Shown: positions 35,397 to 42,966 of the stretch, piece by piece
Position numbering within the stretch: position 1 is the first letter of the stretch
Layout: the number at the start of each line of letters is the position of its first letter
Assembly (NCBI GenBank): GCA_015709715.1
Contig: CP054184.1
Location: forward strand, 3,333,001 to 3,397,000
Direction of reading: 5' to 3'
Source: Nitrospira sp.
GTDB taxonomy: Bacteria > Nitrospirota > Nitrospiria > Nitrospirales > Nitrospiraceae
Length of the DNA: 64,000 bases
Notes under the pieces: model-generated
What the model was told of the DNA's origin: nothing
Seen by the model: the letters and a program-made list of their open reading frames with translations, nothing else
Databases searched by the model: none
Program-made: the position numbers and the translations under genes

Positions 35397-36335
35397 ATGA
35401 TGACGTCCATACGATCTGGCATGACTCGTTCGATCGCGTTCGCGGCACTCTTGGTGTGGTTCTGTCAGATCGTTCCGTCTGCGTTCGCCTATGAAGTGAT
35501 CGACGTGCAACATGGCGGAACGCTCGATGGCAAGGTGACGTTGTCCGGGCCCATCCCCGAACCGAAGGGGTTTAATCTAATTACGTTTCCGGACCCGACC
35601 TATTGTGGGCGGATCTCTAACGGGAAGGGGTGGCGGTTGCTGCGTGACTTTATCGTGAGCACCGATGGCGGGCTCAAGAACGTCATCGTGACGCTCGAAG
35701 GGGTTGAATCCGGGAAGCCGTTCGATATGTCCGTGCCGTTGATCGAGGCGCGCGATTGTCTGTTCGAGCCGTGGATCACCATCGTGCGGAACGGCCATGC
35801 CGTGGAAGTGGTGAATATGGACCCGGTCATGCATGACATTCAGGGATATGAGACGTCCCTTGAAGCCGGCGCGCGGGTGTTGTTCAATACGCCCCTCATT
35901 TTGAACCATCAACACCAGCGTGGGAACATGCGGGCGGTGCACAACCATGCGCCGGGGAAGTCTCTCGTTGGGCCGATCTATCTGAACAAGGGACGCCGGA
36001 CGTTCTATATGCAGTGCGGGTTTCACGCCTACATGGAAAGTTGGGCCATGGCCGTGAACAATCCCTATTATGCGGTGACCGACGACAAGGGTGCCTTCCG
36101 GATCGAAAACGTTCCGCCCGGCACCTATCAGATGGTTGTGTGGCATCCCCAGGCGGGACCCGGTGTGACGCGCACCGTCACCATCGGTCCTGACGGAACT
36201 ACGACCGAACAGGTCGCGCTCCCGGCTCCGAAGGGGAACAGAACGGCTTACAAGGTGATGGACAATCCACGTTTCGGGCTCGAGTCCCTGGGACATCCCG
36301 TTGAAATCGATCCCCTCGTCGAGCATCAACAGTAA
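35397..36335 (+). CDS. Periplasmic cupredoxin-like protein (paralogue 2)
   Basis: 312 residues, very similar in plan to the preceding gene: signal peptide (about 10-31, ending AFAYE), FPDPTYCGRISNGKGW, MDPVMHDIQGYETS (His 146), MQCGFHAYMESW (Cys 207, His 210, Met 213) and the late NPYYAVTDDKGAFRIEN segment. The candidate copper ligands are all retained, so it is not a decayed copy. Two ATG codons in tandem (35397 and 35400) follow AGAGAGGAG, so either may be used. It lies 27 bases after paralogue 1 and 6 bases before the next gene. The tandem duplication suggests a specialised pair, perhaps serving different partners. Confidence 0.78.
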   Translation: MMTSIRSGMTRSIAFAALLVWFCQIVPSAFAYEVIDVQHGGTLDGKVTLSGPIPEPKGFNLITFPDPTYCGRISNGKGWRLLRDFIVSTDGGLKNVIVTLEGVESGKPFDMSVPLIEARDCLFEPWITIVRNGHAVEVVNMDPVMHDIQGYETSLEAGARVLFNTPLILNHQHQRGNMRAVHNHAPGKSLVGPIYLNKGRRTFYMQCGFHAYMESWAMAVNNPYYAVTDDKGAFRIENVPPGTYQMVVWHPQAGPGVTRTVTIGPDGTTTEQVALPAPKGNRTAYKVMDNPRFGLESLGHPVEIDPLVEHQQ

Positions 36336-36341
36336 GCCGCC

Positions 36342-36977
36342 ATGGGGCGCCTCTTCCGATGGGCACTCAGAGGCCTCCTTGCAATCTGGCTTTTTGTGGT
36401 GGCGAGCCCTGTTGTCGCGGAGGATGGTTCGAGCCGGTCGCCGACGGCGGGGCAGGCCGAATTTTCCGGCACCGTGACGAAGCAGGTTGAGGGTCGCCGT
36501 TTCGAGGCGCAGGTTTTTGCCAAGGGCGATCGCATGCGATTGGAGTACAAGTATGCGATCAAGACGGAGCTTGGCTATTCCACCATCGAAATCATACGCT
36601 TGGATCAACGAGAGACCTGGTACCTTCTCGCGCGACGCAAACAGATCCTGGCCGTCCCCGTCAAACCGGAAGAGATCCTGCCACTTCAACCGCACCTTCC
36701 AGGCGAGCAGAGCAGAACCCTGATCGGGGATGCCACAACGATCGGGCGCCCCTCGAGACTGTTCGAGGTACGTGTGGACTACAATGGTCGCAATGAACGG
36801 CTCTACGAATGGGTGGATGCCGAGACGGGGGTCGTGCTCAAGTTAGTCAGTCAGGACCGCGATTGGTCGGTCGAATATCAACGCATCCGGTATTCTCCTC
36901 AACCTGATTATTATTTTGAGCAGCCGACCGGGTATCAGCGCTGGGTTCCACCGTCAACCAGCGGAGAAAGAGGGTAA
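36342..36977 (+). CDS. Periplasmic outer-membrane lipoprotein-sorting-like protein
   Basis: 211 residues with a signal peptide (about 8-26, ending VVAED). The mature part alternates beta strands in a LolA/DUF4412-like pattern: QAEFSGTVTKQVEGRRFEAQ, then KGDRMRLEYKY, ETWYLLARRKQIL, RLYEWVDAETGVVLKLVSQD. Such half-barrel proteins bind lipids or hydrophobic ligands in the periplasm. It is translated right after cupredoxin paralogue 2 and 7 bases before a HEAT-repeat protein, so all belong to one operon. The fold assignment is by pattern only. Confidence 0.65.
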   Translation: MGRLFRWALRGLLAIWLFVVASPVVAEDGSSRSPTAGQAEFSGTVTKQVEGRRFEAQVFAKGDRMRLEYKYAIKTELGYSTIEIIRLDQRETWYLLARRKQILAVPVKPEEILPLQPHLPGEQSRTLIGDATTIGRPSRLFEVRVDYNGRNERLYEWVDAETGVVLKLVSQDRDWSVEYQRIRYSPQPDYYFEQPTGYQRWVPPSTSGERG

Positions 36978-36984
36978 GGGGCCT

Positions 36985-38361
36985 GTGAGACAACGATTGC
37001 GACCGCTATTGTGTGTGCCCGTCATTCTTTTCAGTATCGGGTTCTGGGGGGGGGCTGGGATGGCGTCCGCGGCCTCTCTGAAAGAGGTCCAGGCTGCATT
37101 CGATAGAAAGCAGTATCAGGAGGCTGTGGATCTTGCCGATCGCACTGCTAACGAAAAAGCCGCCTCGCCTGATGTCCGGCGGATCAAGACTCGCTCCCTG
37201 ATTTTCCTGGGCAAGCCGAAGGATGCCTTGATCGAATACGAAAAGTTGGAGCAGGACCTCAAGCGGGAGGATCGGACTCTCTTGCGGGACGTGGCACTGG
37301 GGTTCGTGTACGTGCTGGTGAAGGACATGCGGGAACAGATGCGTGGCGCCGCCTATACGGCGCTGAAAGATGTGGATTCTCCGGAGACCATTCCTGCCTT
37401 GGAAGATGGATTGAGCGACGGGTCTGGACTGGTACGTGCGTTGGCGGCTGAGGCGTTGGGCAAGCTCGAAGCGGGCCGGCGGTCGCCACGGCTGCGCAAC
37501 GCCTTGGAGGACCAGGCGGGGATGGTCAAGGCGGCGGTCCTGAAGGTATTGGGAAAGAGCGGTGATCGTTCCGTCATTCCCTTGCTGGAGCAAGCGCTCA
37601 AGGATGAGCAGGCACTGGTTCGCCTGGCAGCGGCGGGCGCGCTGTACCATACGGGGCGAACTGCCATGTGGGAAACTGTGCGGCAGGCTGCGGCTGCACA
37701 AAATCCGGAGGAGCGCGCCACGGCCCTCCGGTTGGTCGGGGACCTCAAGGATGCCCGCGGGTTGCCGATTCTTCAGGAGGCCATCACCAGCACCCAACCG
37801 TCGGTACGTGGAGCGGCTGCCGCCGCGCTGGGGGAGTTGGGAAAGGTGCAAGGGATTCCGGCCCTGGAGCAGGCGCTGGAGGACAAGATTCCTGCTGTGA
37901 AGACGTCGGCAGCGATCAGTCTCGGCGAGTTGGGAGTCAAGGATTCGCTGGGGGCACTGCGGAAGGCGCTGACCGATCCGAATCCGGTGGTCAAGGCGGC
38001 GGTCGTGTCCGCATTGCTTCGAGTGGGGGAGCCATTCGATACCGTTGCGAATGACCTCTATGACCTGGCTCAAAATAATGATCCCGGAACCAGGTCGGCC
38101 GTCGCCAAGGCGGTGGGTCGTGCCCGTGGGAGCAACCGACAAGCGGCGGTGGAGTTTCTTTCGGGAATGCTGAAGGATCCGATTCCTCGCCCGCGCATCG
38201 CCGCCGCGAGGGCCTTGGGGCAGATCGGGGGGACGGATCTCCTGCCGATTTTGAAGGCGGCGCTGCATGATGAGGATGATGCCGTCCGAGCGACTGTGGG
38301 CGGGGCGATCGCCCGTATTCTCGGGCACCAGAAGGCAGCGGCTAATCCCGCGAAATCTTGA
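36985..38361 (+). CDS. Exported HEAT-repeat protein
   Basis: 458 residues from GTG 36985, which follows AAGGGG by a few bases and gives a proper signal peptide (about 6-29, ending ASAAS); an upstream start at 36916 would hide the signal. A short TPR-like helical part (about 30-110) precedes some nine or ten HEAT/PBS-lyase-type repeats (about 115-450), each about 31 residues, for example SVIPLLEQALKDEQALVRLAAA and IPALEQALEDKIPAVKTSAAIS. HEAT arrays are scaffolds for protein assembly. Related proteins often sit beside cytochrome and copper-protein genes. It probably organises the periplasmic redox proteins encoded around it. Confidence 0.85.
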   Translation: MRQRLRPLLCVPVILFSIGFWGGAGMASAASLKEVQAAFDRKQYQEAVDLADRTANEKAASPDVRRIKTRSLIFLGKPKDALIEYEKLEQDLKREDRTLLRDVALGFVYVLVKDMREQMRGAAYTALKDVDSPETIPALEDGLSDGSGLVRALAAEALGKLEAGRRSPRLRNALEDQAGMVKAAVLKVLGKSGDRSVIPLLEQALKDEQALVRLAAAGALYHTGRTAMWETVRQAAAAQNPEERATALRLVGDLKDARGLPILQEAITSTQPSVRGAAAAALGELGKVQGIPALEQALEDKIPAVKTSAAISLGELGVKDSLGALRKALTDPNPVVKAAVVSALLRVGEPFDTVANDLYDLAQNNDPGTRSAVAKAVGRARGSNRQAAVEFLSGMLKDPIPRPRIAAARALGQIGGTDLLPILKAALHDEDDAVRATVGGAIARILGHQKAAANPAKS

Positions 38362-38564
38362 GGTCCGAATGGCTGGATTTCAAGTTGACAGGGTGAGTAA
38401 GATTCCAGTATAGACAATCGTTCAGAGGCCGGGTCGTAGGTCAGCGCAGAGCTACGTCAAGTGAACAAGATTGTTGAGGCGAGGGCATGGTCACCCGCCC
38501 TTATCTTTTTGAGTGGGTGTCGGAGTAGTTGTTCGGTTAATGTTCATCACAAGGAGGCAGTGAC

Positions 38565-39362
38565 ATGAAGAAGGGTGCGATGAAAGTTGTGTTCGGCGTT
38601 GCGGCCGCAGCGTTCTTGGCTGCGCCCCTCACCTCGTTTGCCGGAGGCACGATCTCCGGGAAAGTCACCTATCCCGGGAAGTCCGAACAGAAGGAATTCT
38701 CCTTCTCCAAGTTCCCGAACCCGAAGTTTTGTCCGAAGCACCCGAACAAGAGCCTGATGGATGGCGACAAGCGCTTCCTCAAGACCATCGAAGTCGGTAA
38801 GGATGGTGGCTTGAAGGGTGCGGTCGTTTCCGTCGTCGACGTTGAGGATCAGGCATTCCAGGATGGCTTCAAGGGCACGGACGTCGTGGCTGAGTTCTGC
38901 GAGTTCCTGCCGTTCAGCGGGGTGGTCGTGAACAACAAGCCGTTCCGCGCCGTCAACAACGATGCCGATCCTGATGATCCCAAGTCCACCCAGGGCGTGT
39001 TGCATAACCCGCACAGCTTCACGGTGAAGGGCTCCACCTCGGCCACCGGTTTCAACATCGGTTTGGCCAAGAAGGGTGACAAGTTGGAAAAGCCGGTCAC
39101 TTTCCGTGGCGGCGCAGAGAAGTTGGGCTATTACCGGTTGCAGTGCGACCAGCATGAGTTCATGCAGTCCTTCTTCCTCCCGGTGTGGAATCCGTATCAT
39201 GCGGTGGTGAAGGATGATGGTTCCTTTGAGATCCAGGGTGTGCCCGCCGGCAAGCACAAGGTGGTTGTCTGGCATCCGTTCGTCGGGAAGGGCAAGCTGA
39301 ACGAGTTCGAGGTTGAGGTGGCGGAAGGCGGAACGGCCACCCTCAAGGCTGAGATCAAGTAA
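38565..39362 (+). CDS. Periplasmic cupredoxin-like protein (paralogue 3)
   Basis: 265 residues after GGAGG, with a signal peptide (about 5-25, ending SFAGG). It shares the plan of the two upstream paralogues but is more divergent: FSKFPNPKFCPKHPNKS, LHNPHSF (His 147, 150), LQCDQHEFMQSF (Cys 194, His 197, Met 200), then NPYHAVVKDDGSFEIQG and PAGKHKVVVWHPF. It has its own 5' gap of about 200 bases and its own terminator, so it is probably transcribed separately and perhaps strongly. It is lysine-rich, unlike the first two. Confidence 0.78.
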   Translation: MKKGAMKVVFGVAAAAFLAAPLTSFAGGTISGKVTYPGKSEQKEFSFSKFPNPKFCPKHPNKSLMDGDKRFLKTIEVGKDGGLKGAVVSVVDVEDQAFQDGFKGTDVVAEFCEFLPFSGVVVNNKPFRAVNNDADPDDPKSTQGVLHNPHSFTVKGSTSATGFNIGLAKKGDKLEKPVTFRGGAEKLGYYRLQCDQHEFMQSFFLPVWNPYHAVVKDDGSFEIQGVPAGKHKVVVWHPFVGKGKLNEFEVEVAEGGTATLKAEIK

Positions 39363-39396
39363 GCGCGTTTCTATCAAGCGGCGCAGTCCGCCGCGG

Positions 39397-39437
39397 AAGG
39401 GCAGTGGTCGGTCAGGCCACTGCCCTTTCTGCTTTTT
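39397..39437 (+). terminator. Rho-independent terminator after cupredoxin paralogue 3
   Basis: AAGGGCAGTGG (39397-39407) pairs perfectly with CCACTGCCCTT (39417-39427) over a 9-base loop; TTCTGCTTTTTG follows. Confidence 0.88.
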
Positions 39438-39613
39438 GACCGTTGCGTATCTGCGCTATGCAGGGTGTCCGTTACGTAGCGAGGCCTCTCGGATGAAATC
39501 CGGCGGAGGCTCCTGACCACGAGCATTGGTGCGGGGTTGGTTGCCTTGCGTTTCTCTTTCTGAACTGGGTAAGATGCCGAATTTCAACACCGAATTCTCA
39601 CAGTAGGTGATGT

Positions 39614-40615
39614 GTGCCACGTGAATTGTCTCTCGCTGAAGTCTTCCAGCTTGGTTACTACTGGGAGACCAAAATCCTTCTCACTGCGGTGAAATTAGAC
39701 GTGTTTTCGGCTCTCGATGGCCGGGGTCGGACCGTCGACGAGGCAGCCGAAAAGTTAAACGCCAACCCTCGCGCCCTGGAACTGCTTCTCAACGCCCTGG
39801 TTGCGATCAGGCTCTTGCTCAAAACCGGTGAGGTCTATCAGAACACAGAGGTGGCTGCGGCGTATCTGGTGAAGCATGGGCCCCAATATATCGGGCATCT
39901 TCTGCTCCTTCACGATGCGGAATGGGGTAATTGGGGCAAGCTGGAGGAGGCGGTGAAGACCGGCCGCTCACCGGTGTCGCAGCACGTCTTCGAGACCGAT
40001 CCGGCCTTGGGGGCAAACGTGCTGTCGGTCTTGCATCGCATCGGGCAACAAAGTGGGCCTGATTTCGCTAAACGGCTGGCACTTGATCAAGCCGGGACCA
40101 TGCTGGACCTTGGAGGTGGGGCCGGGACCAACGCGATCGCCTTTTGCCGTGTGTATCCCACTCTGACGGCGACGGTGTTTGACCTGGCCACCACCTTGCC
40201 AGTGACCGAGCGAACCGTGAAGGAGGCCGGGCTGGAGGGCAGAATCACACTGAAGGCCGGAGATTTCAATCGAGACCCTCTGGGCGGACCCTATGATGTC
40301 GTGTTGATGTCGGACATCCTCCACTATCAGGACCTGGCGACCAATGCCGCCTTGGTGAAAAAAATCTACAGGCACCTCGCCCCTGGTGGACGGTTGATCA
40401 TAAAAGACCGATTTTTGGATGCTTCGGGCACCAGCCCGGCCTGGACCGCCGCGTTTGCCGTTCATATTTTGGTGAATACGGAGCGCGGCAGCTGTTATCG
40501 CACGGGGGAAGCCATGCAGTGGATGCATGACGCCGGATATGTCTCGGTGGAGGAACTGGAGCGGACGGCCGTGGTGCAGGGCATCAGGCCGAGCGGCGAG
40601 GCCCATCATGTTTGA
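39614..40615 (+). CDS. SAM-dependent O-methyltransferase (family 2, COMT type)
   Basis: 333 residues from GTG 39614. The N-terminal winged-helix dimerisation domain (about 1-100) is followed by the Rossmann domain: TMLDLGGGAGTNAIAF (SAM motif I, about 160-175), DVVLMSDILHYQDLATN and LAPGGRLIIKDRFLD. This is the plant-COMT-like or acetylserotonin-type family, which methylates a hydroxyl or thiol of a small molecule. It overlaps the next gene by 8 bases and opens a cluster of membrane and redox genes, so it could act on a quinone or another cofactor; that is only context. Confidence 0.88.
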   Translation: MPRELSLAEVFQLGYYWETKILLTAVKLDVFSALDGRGRTVDEAAEKLNANPRALELLLNALVAIRLLLKTGEVYQNTEVAAAYLVKHGPQYIGHLLLLHDAEWGNWGKLEEAVKTGRSPVSQHVFETDPALGANVLSVLHRIGQQSGPDFAKRLALDQAGTMLDLGGGAGTNAIAFCRVYPTLTATVFDLATTLPVTERTVKEAGLEGRITLKAGDFNRDPLGGPYDVVLMSDILHYQDLATNAALVKKIYRHLAPGGRLIIKDRFLDASGTSPAWTAAFAVHILVNTERGSCYRTGEAMQWMHDAGYVSVEELERTAVVQGIRPSGEAHHV

Positions 40616-41324
40616 ATTCCTGCGGCAGCCCGGTTTCTTCGGGACGCACGCCACGATAGGAGCGGACCTCAGCCAGCTGATGGCCACGCTCTTTACCGGC
40701 CTGTTCATCGTCGGATGGATTCAAGCTAAACAACATCGCGGGCATGGTCATCACTGGCTGATGCTGGGCGGCATGATCGCGATGGTGGGGTTTTTCACCG
40801 CGTATTACTTGTTTCGGCAACTCGGTGTCTTGGCCGTTGAAGGGAAGGAAGGATTCGGCGGATCCCAGGCCCTGTATGACTATGTGTTCATCCCCGTGCT
40901 GACGGTCCATATCATCCTCGTCATCATCGGGTTGGTGATGGCGGCGTATATGATCGTCTTGGGATTTCGGTCGCAACGCTTTCTGAACGGCGCGCGGGTA
41001 CTCAATGAAGCTTTGTTGCAGACCTCCTGGGGCAAGGTGGGCGCCATTTTCGGCGCCCTGACCGTGATCGTGCTGCTTCTGTTCGGCTCGCGCGTGATGT
41101 CGGCCGGGTTTTCCATGCGCAAGTTGGAAGTCTACCTGGGATTCCTGATTTTGGTTGCGCTGGTCCTTGCGGTGGAGATGGCGATCCAGCGCATTTGGCC
41201 TGACGGCGCGAAGCGCCATCGCGCCTTGGGGCGATTCACCATGGTCATCTACTGCATCCTCTTCCTGACCGGCACCTTTACTTACGCGATGTTGTACATC
41301 CTCTATCCTGGAAAAATCGGATAA
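40608..41324 (+). CDS. DUF420-type integral membrane protein
   Basis: 238 residues with about six hydrophobic helices. The conserved pattern of histidines near helices (TIGADLSQLMATL, QHRGHGHHWLMLG, VFIPVLTVHIILVI, KRHRALGRFTMVIYC) matches the DUF420 / CtaM-like family, which is linked to cytochrome oxidase assembly. The start ATG 40608 overlaps the methyltransferase end, so they are coupled. Its position a few genes before the bd-like oxidase agrees with an assembly role; the exact function is not shown by sequence. Confidence 0.82.
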   Translation: MFEFLRQPGFFGTHATIGADLSQLMATLFTGLFIVGWIQAKQHRGHGHHWLMLGGMIAMVGFFTAYYLFRQLGVLAVEGKEGFGGSQALYDYVFIPVLTVHIILVIIGLVMAAYMIVLGFRSQRFLNGARVLNEALLQTSWGKVGAIFGALTVIVLLLFGSRVMSAGFSMRKLEVYLGFLILVALVLAVEMAIQRIWPDGAKRHRALGRFTMVIYCILFLTGTFTYAMLYILYPGKIG

Positions 41325-41356
41325 CGGGCGGCCGAGAGGGGGAGGGTGGGCAGAAG

Positions 41357-41848
41357 ATGCTGGTGTGCGGGTGCGGCAAGTGGATGCATACAGAAGGTGT
41401 CGAGGAGCGGGTCGGTGCGGGCCCTCCGACGTGGTTCGTACGGTGGGAGTGCCGCTCTTGTCGATGGATGGTCGGCCTCGACGTCCCAGCCGGACAAACC
41501 AACGGCCTCGTGGATCGCCTTCTGTGGAGTGATGATGCCCGGCATCGCTTGGACCGGCTCCCACCCTATGCGGCTCCGTTATTGCGTGAGTTGGTGGAGG
41601 GATTCGTCAGGGCGCGTGGACAGCGTGTCATCACGTACGACGCCATCGAGCAGGCTAAGACAGGGGACGTGGTGTCGTGGGATCCGGAAGCCGAGCGTCG
41701 TTTGGACAAGGTGCCGGCCCCGGTTCGCGCGATGGCACGCGTAGAGTTGGAGCGCACGGCCGTGGATCGGGGTTTGACGTGCGTGACCGTGGCCTTGATG
41801 GAAGAAGTGAAGGCCCGGTATTTCGGCATGGCGGCGCAACGATCGTAA
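41357..41848 (+). CDS. Zinc-ribbon protein with two PCP_red-type repeats
   Basis: 163 residues. The N-terminus has CGCG (residues 4-7) and CRSC (about 32-35), four cysteines fit for zinc. It is followed by two related helical units: about 57-100 (DDARHRLDRLPPYAAPLLRE, then GQRVITYDAIEQA) and about 108-155 (WDPEAERRLDKVPAPVRAMA, then GLTCVTVALMEEVK). These match the PCP_red domain, first seen at the C-terminus of light-independent protochlorophyllide reductase subunit B and later in many non-photosynthetic bacteria near redox genes. The function in such bacteria is unknown. It is located between DUF420 and a bd-like oxidase cluster. Confidence 0.78.
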   Translation: MLVCGCGKWMHTEGVEERVGAGPPTWFVRWECRSCRWMVGLDVPAGQTNGLVDRLLWSDDARHRLDRLPPYAAPLLRELVEGFVRARGQRVITYDAIEQAKTGDVVSWDPEAERRLDKVPAPVRAMARVELERTAVDRGLTCVTVALMEEVKARYFGMAAQRS

Positions 41849-41880
41849 ACGATGGCAGACTCTGTACGGCGAAAGAACGC

Positions 41881-42966
41881 ATGTTACATCGGTTAGCTTT
41901 ACGAGTCCTCCCGAGTTTGACCCTAGCCGTGACGGAGGATTCTGTTCGCACGAGAAAGCGTGTGGTGATGTTCGTACCGGGACTGGTGGCCTTTGCCGTC
42001 TACCGGGCCGCGAAGCACGTCACGTCACTGTCTGAGCCGTTGACCCTCCTCTTGCTGAGCGGACTCGTCTCGCTGGCGACCGCCATCTGCGCCTATCGCG
42101 TGGGGCGTACGGTGCCGTTCTCTCGGTTAATCGATGAAGACGGGGTTCCGCGGATCGTCTGGGTCTTGGCGTGGATCGGCTTCGTCTACGGGGTTCAGCT
42201 GTCACTCCTGGTGCTGGCCCTGCTCTGGCTGGTGGGATACGACTATGCCAAGCATCCTGACGGTCCCGCGATGATGGCGATCATTATTCCTTGTACGGCG
42301 GTTGCGCGCGACGCCTTCGAAATCGGCCATATCCGTTGGCTGGAACGAAGCGGACGTCCCTTCGCGACGTTCCCGGATGGTGTGGCCCTACGGGCGCTGC
42401 TGCGGCGGATTCCGCCGGCGATGATGCAATGGCTGGGGCTGGGCGTCGTCAGTTGCGTGGGGTTGTCCCTCGCTGTGATGCCTCTGGTGAACGGGGATTG
42501 GGCCGTGTTGGTGGAGGGAGCCCTTGTGACGTTGGTAGCGGGGACCGTCGCGCTGCCGGCGTTTCTTTCCGGTCAGGCCGGCGGAAGGGATTGGGTTCCT
42601 CAATTCACCAATATGGGCTGGGGCGAGTTGTTGAAGTTTTGGTGGTGGCCTGGGTTGGCCTTCGCCTCGACTTATTACCTGGTGTTGGTCGGCAGCTGCC
42701 TGTATGTATTGAAACAACCGGTGGCTTCTCCGTGGTTCTTCACGACGGCGGCGGCGGTCGTCGGCGCTGTGATGGCCTTGTATTGTTACTACTTGGGGGA
42801 TCGGCGTGACGTGGAAAACCGCGAGCGCGGCAGCGTGTCCGGCGCCCTCTTGCGATGTCCTTTCGTGATGGGAATTCTCGGAAAGTCCCGGGAGGCTCTT
42901 GTCGGTCCTCCGCTGAGTGAGCCCGCGGCCGCCTTTGAGAAACACAACCAGAGAGTGTCGTCATGA
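41881..42966 (+). CDS. Unknown multi-pass membrane protein before the bd-like oxidase
   Basis: 361 residues from ATG 41881, with eight or so hydrophobic segments. I recognise no family. A single His-rich loop (FEIGHIRWLERSG) and a Trp-rich stretch (LLKFWWWPGLAF) stand out. Its last four bases overlap the ATG of the bd-like oxidase (ATGA), so the two proteins are made together and probably interact. It may be an accessory or second subunit replacing CydB. Confidence 0.75.
   Translation: MLHRLALRVLPSLTLAVTEDSVRTRKRVVMFVPGLVAFAVYRAAKHVTSLSEPLTLLLLSGLVSLATAICAYRVGRTVPFSRLIDEDGVPRIVWVLAWIGFVYGVQLSLLVLALLWLVGYDYAKHPDGPAMMAIIIPCTAVARDAFEIGHIRWLERSGRPFATFPDGVALRALLRRIPPAMMQWLGLGVVSCVGLSLAVMPLVNGDWAVLVEGALVTLVAGTVALPAFLSGQAGGRDWVPQFTNMGWGELLKFWWWPGLAFASTYYLVLVGSCLYVLKQPVASPWFFTTAAAVVGAVMALYCYYLGDRRDVENRERGSVSGALLRCPFVMGILGKSREALVGPPLSEPAAAFEKHNQRVSS

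Noticed and set aside
38470-38515. Weak GGGC/GCCC hairpin followed by TTATCTTTTT after the HEAT-repeat gene
   Set aside because: Only a 4-5 bp stem; not convincing as a terminator, although the operon may end nearby.
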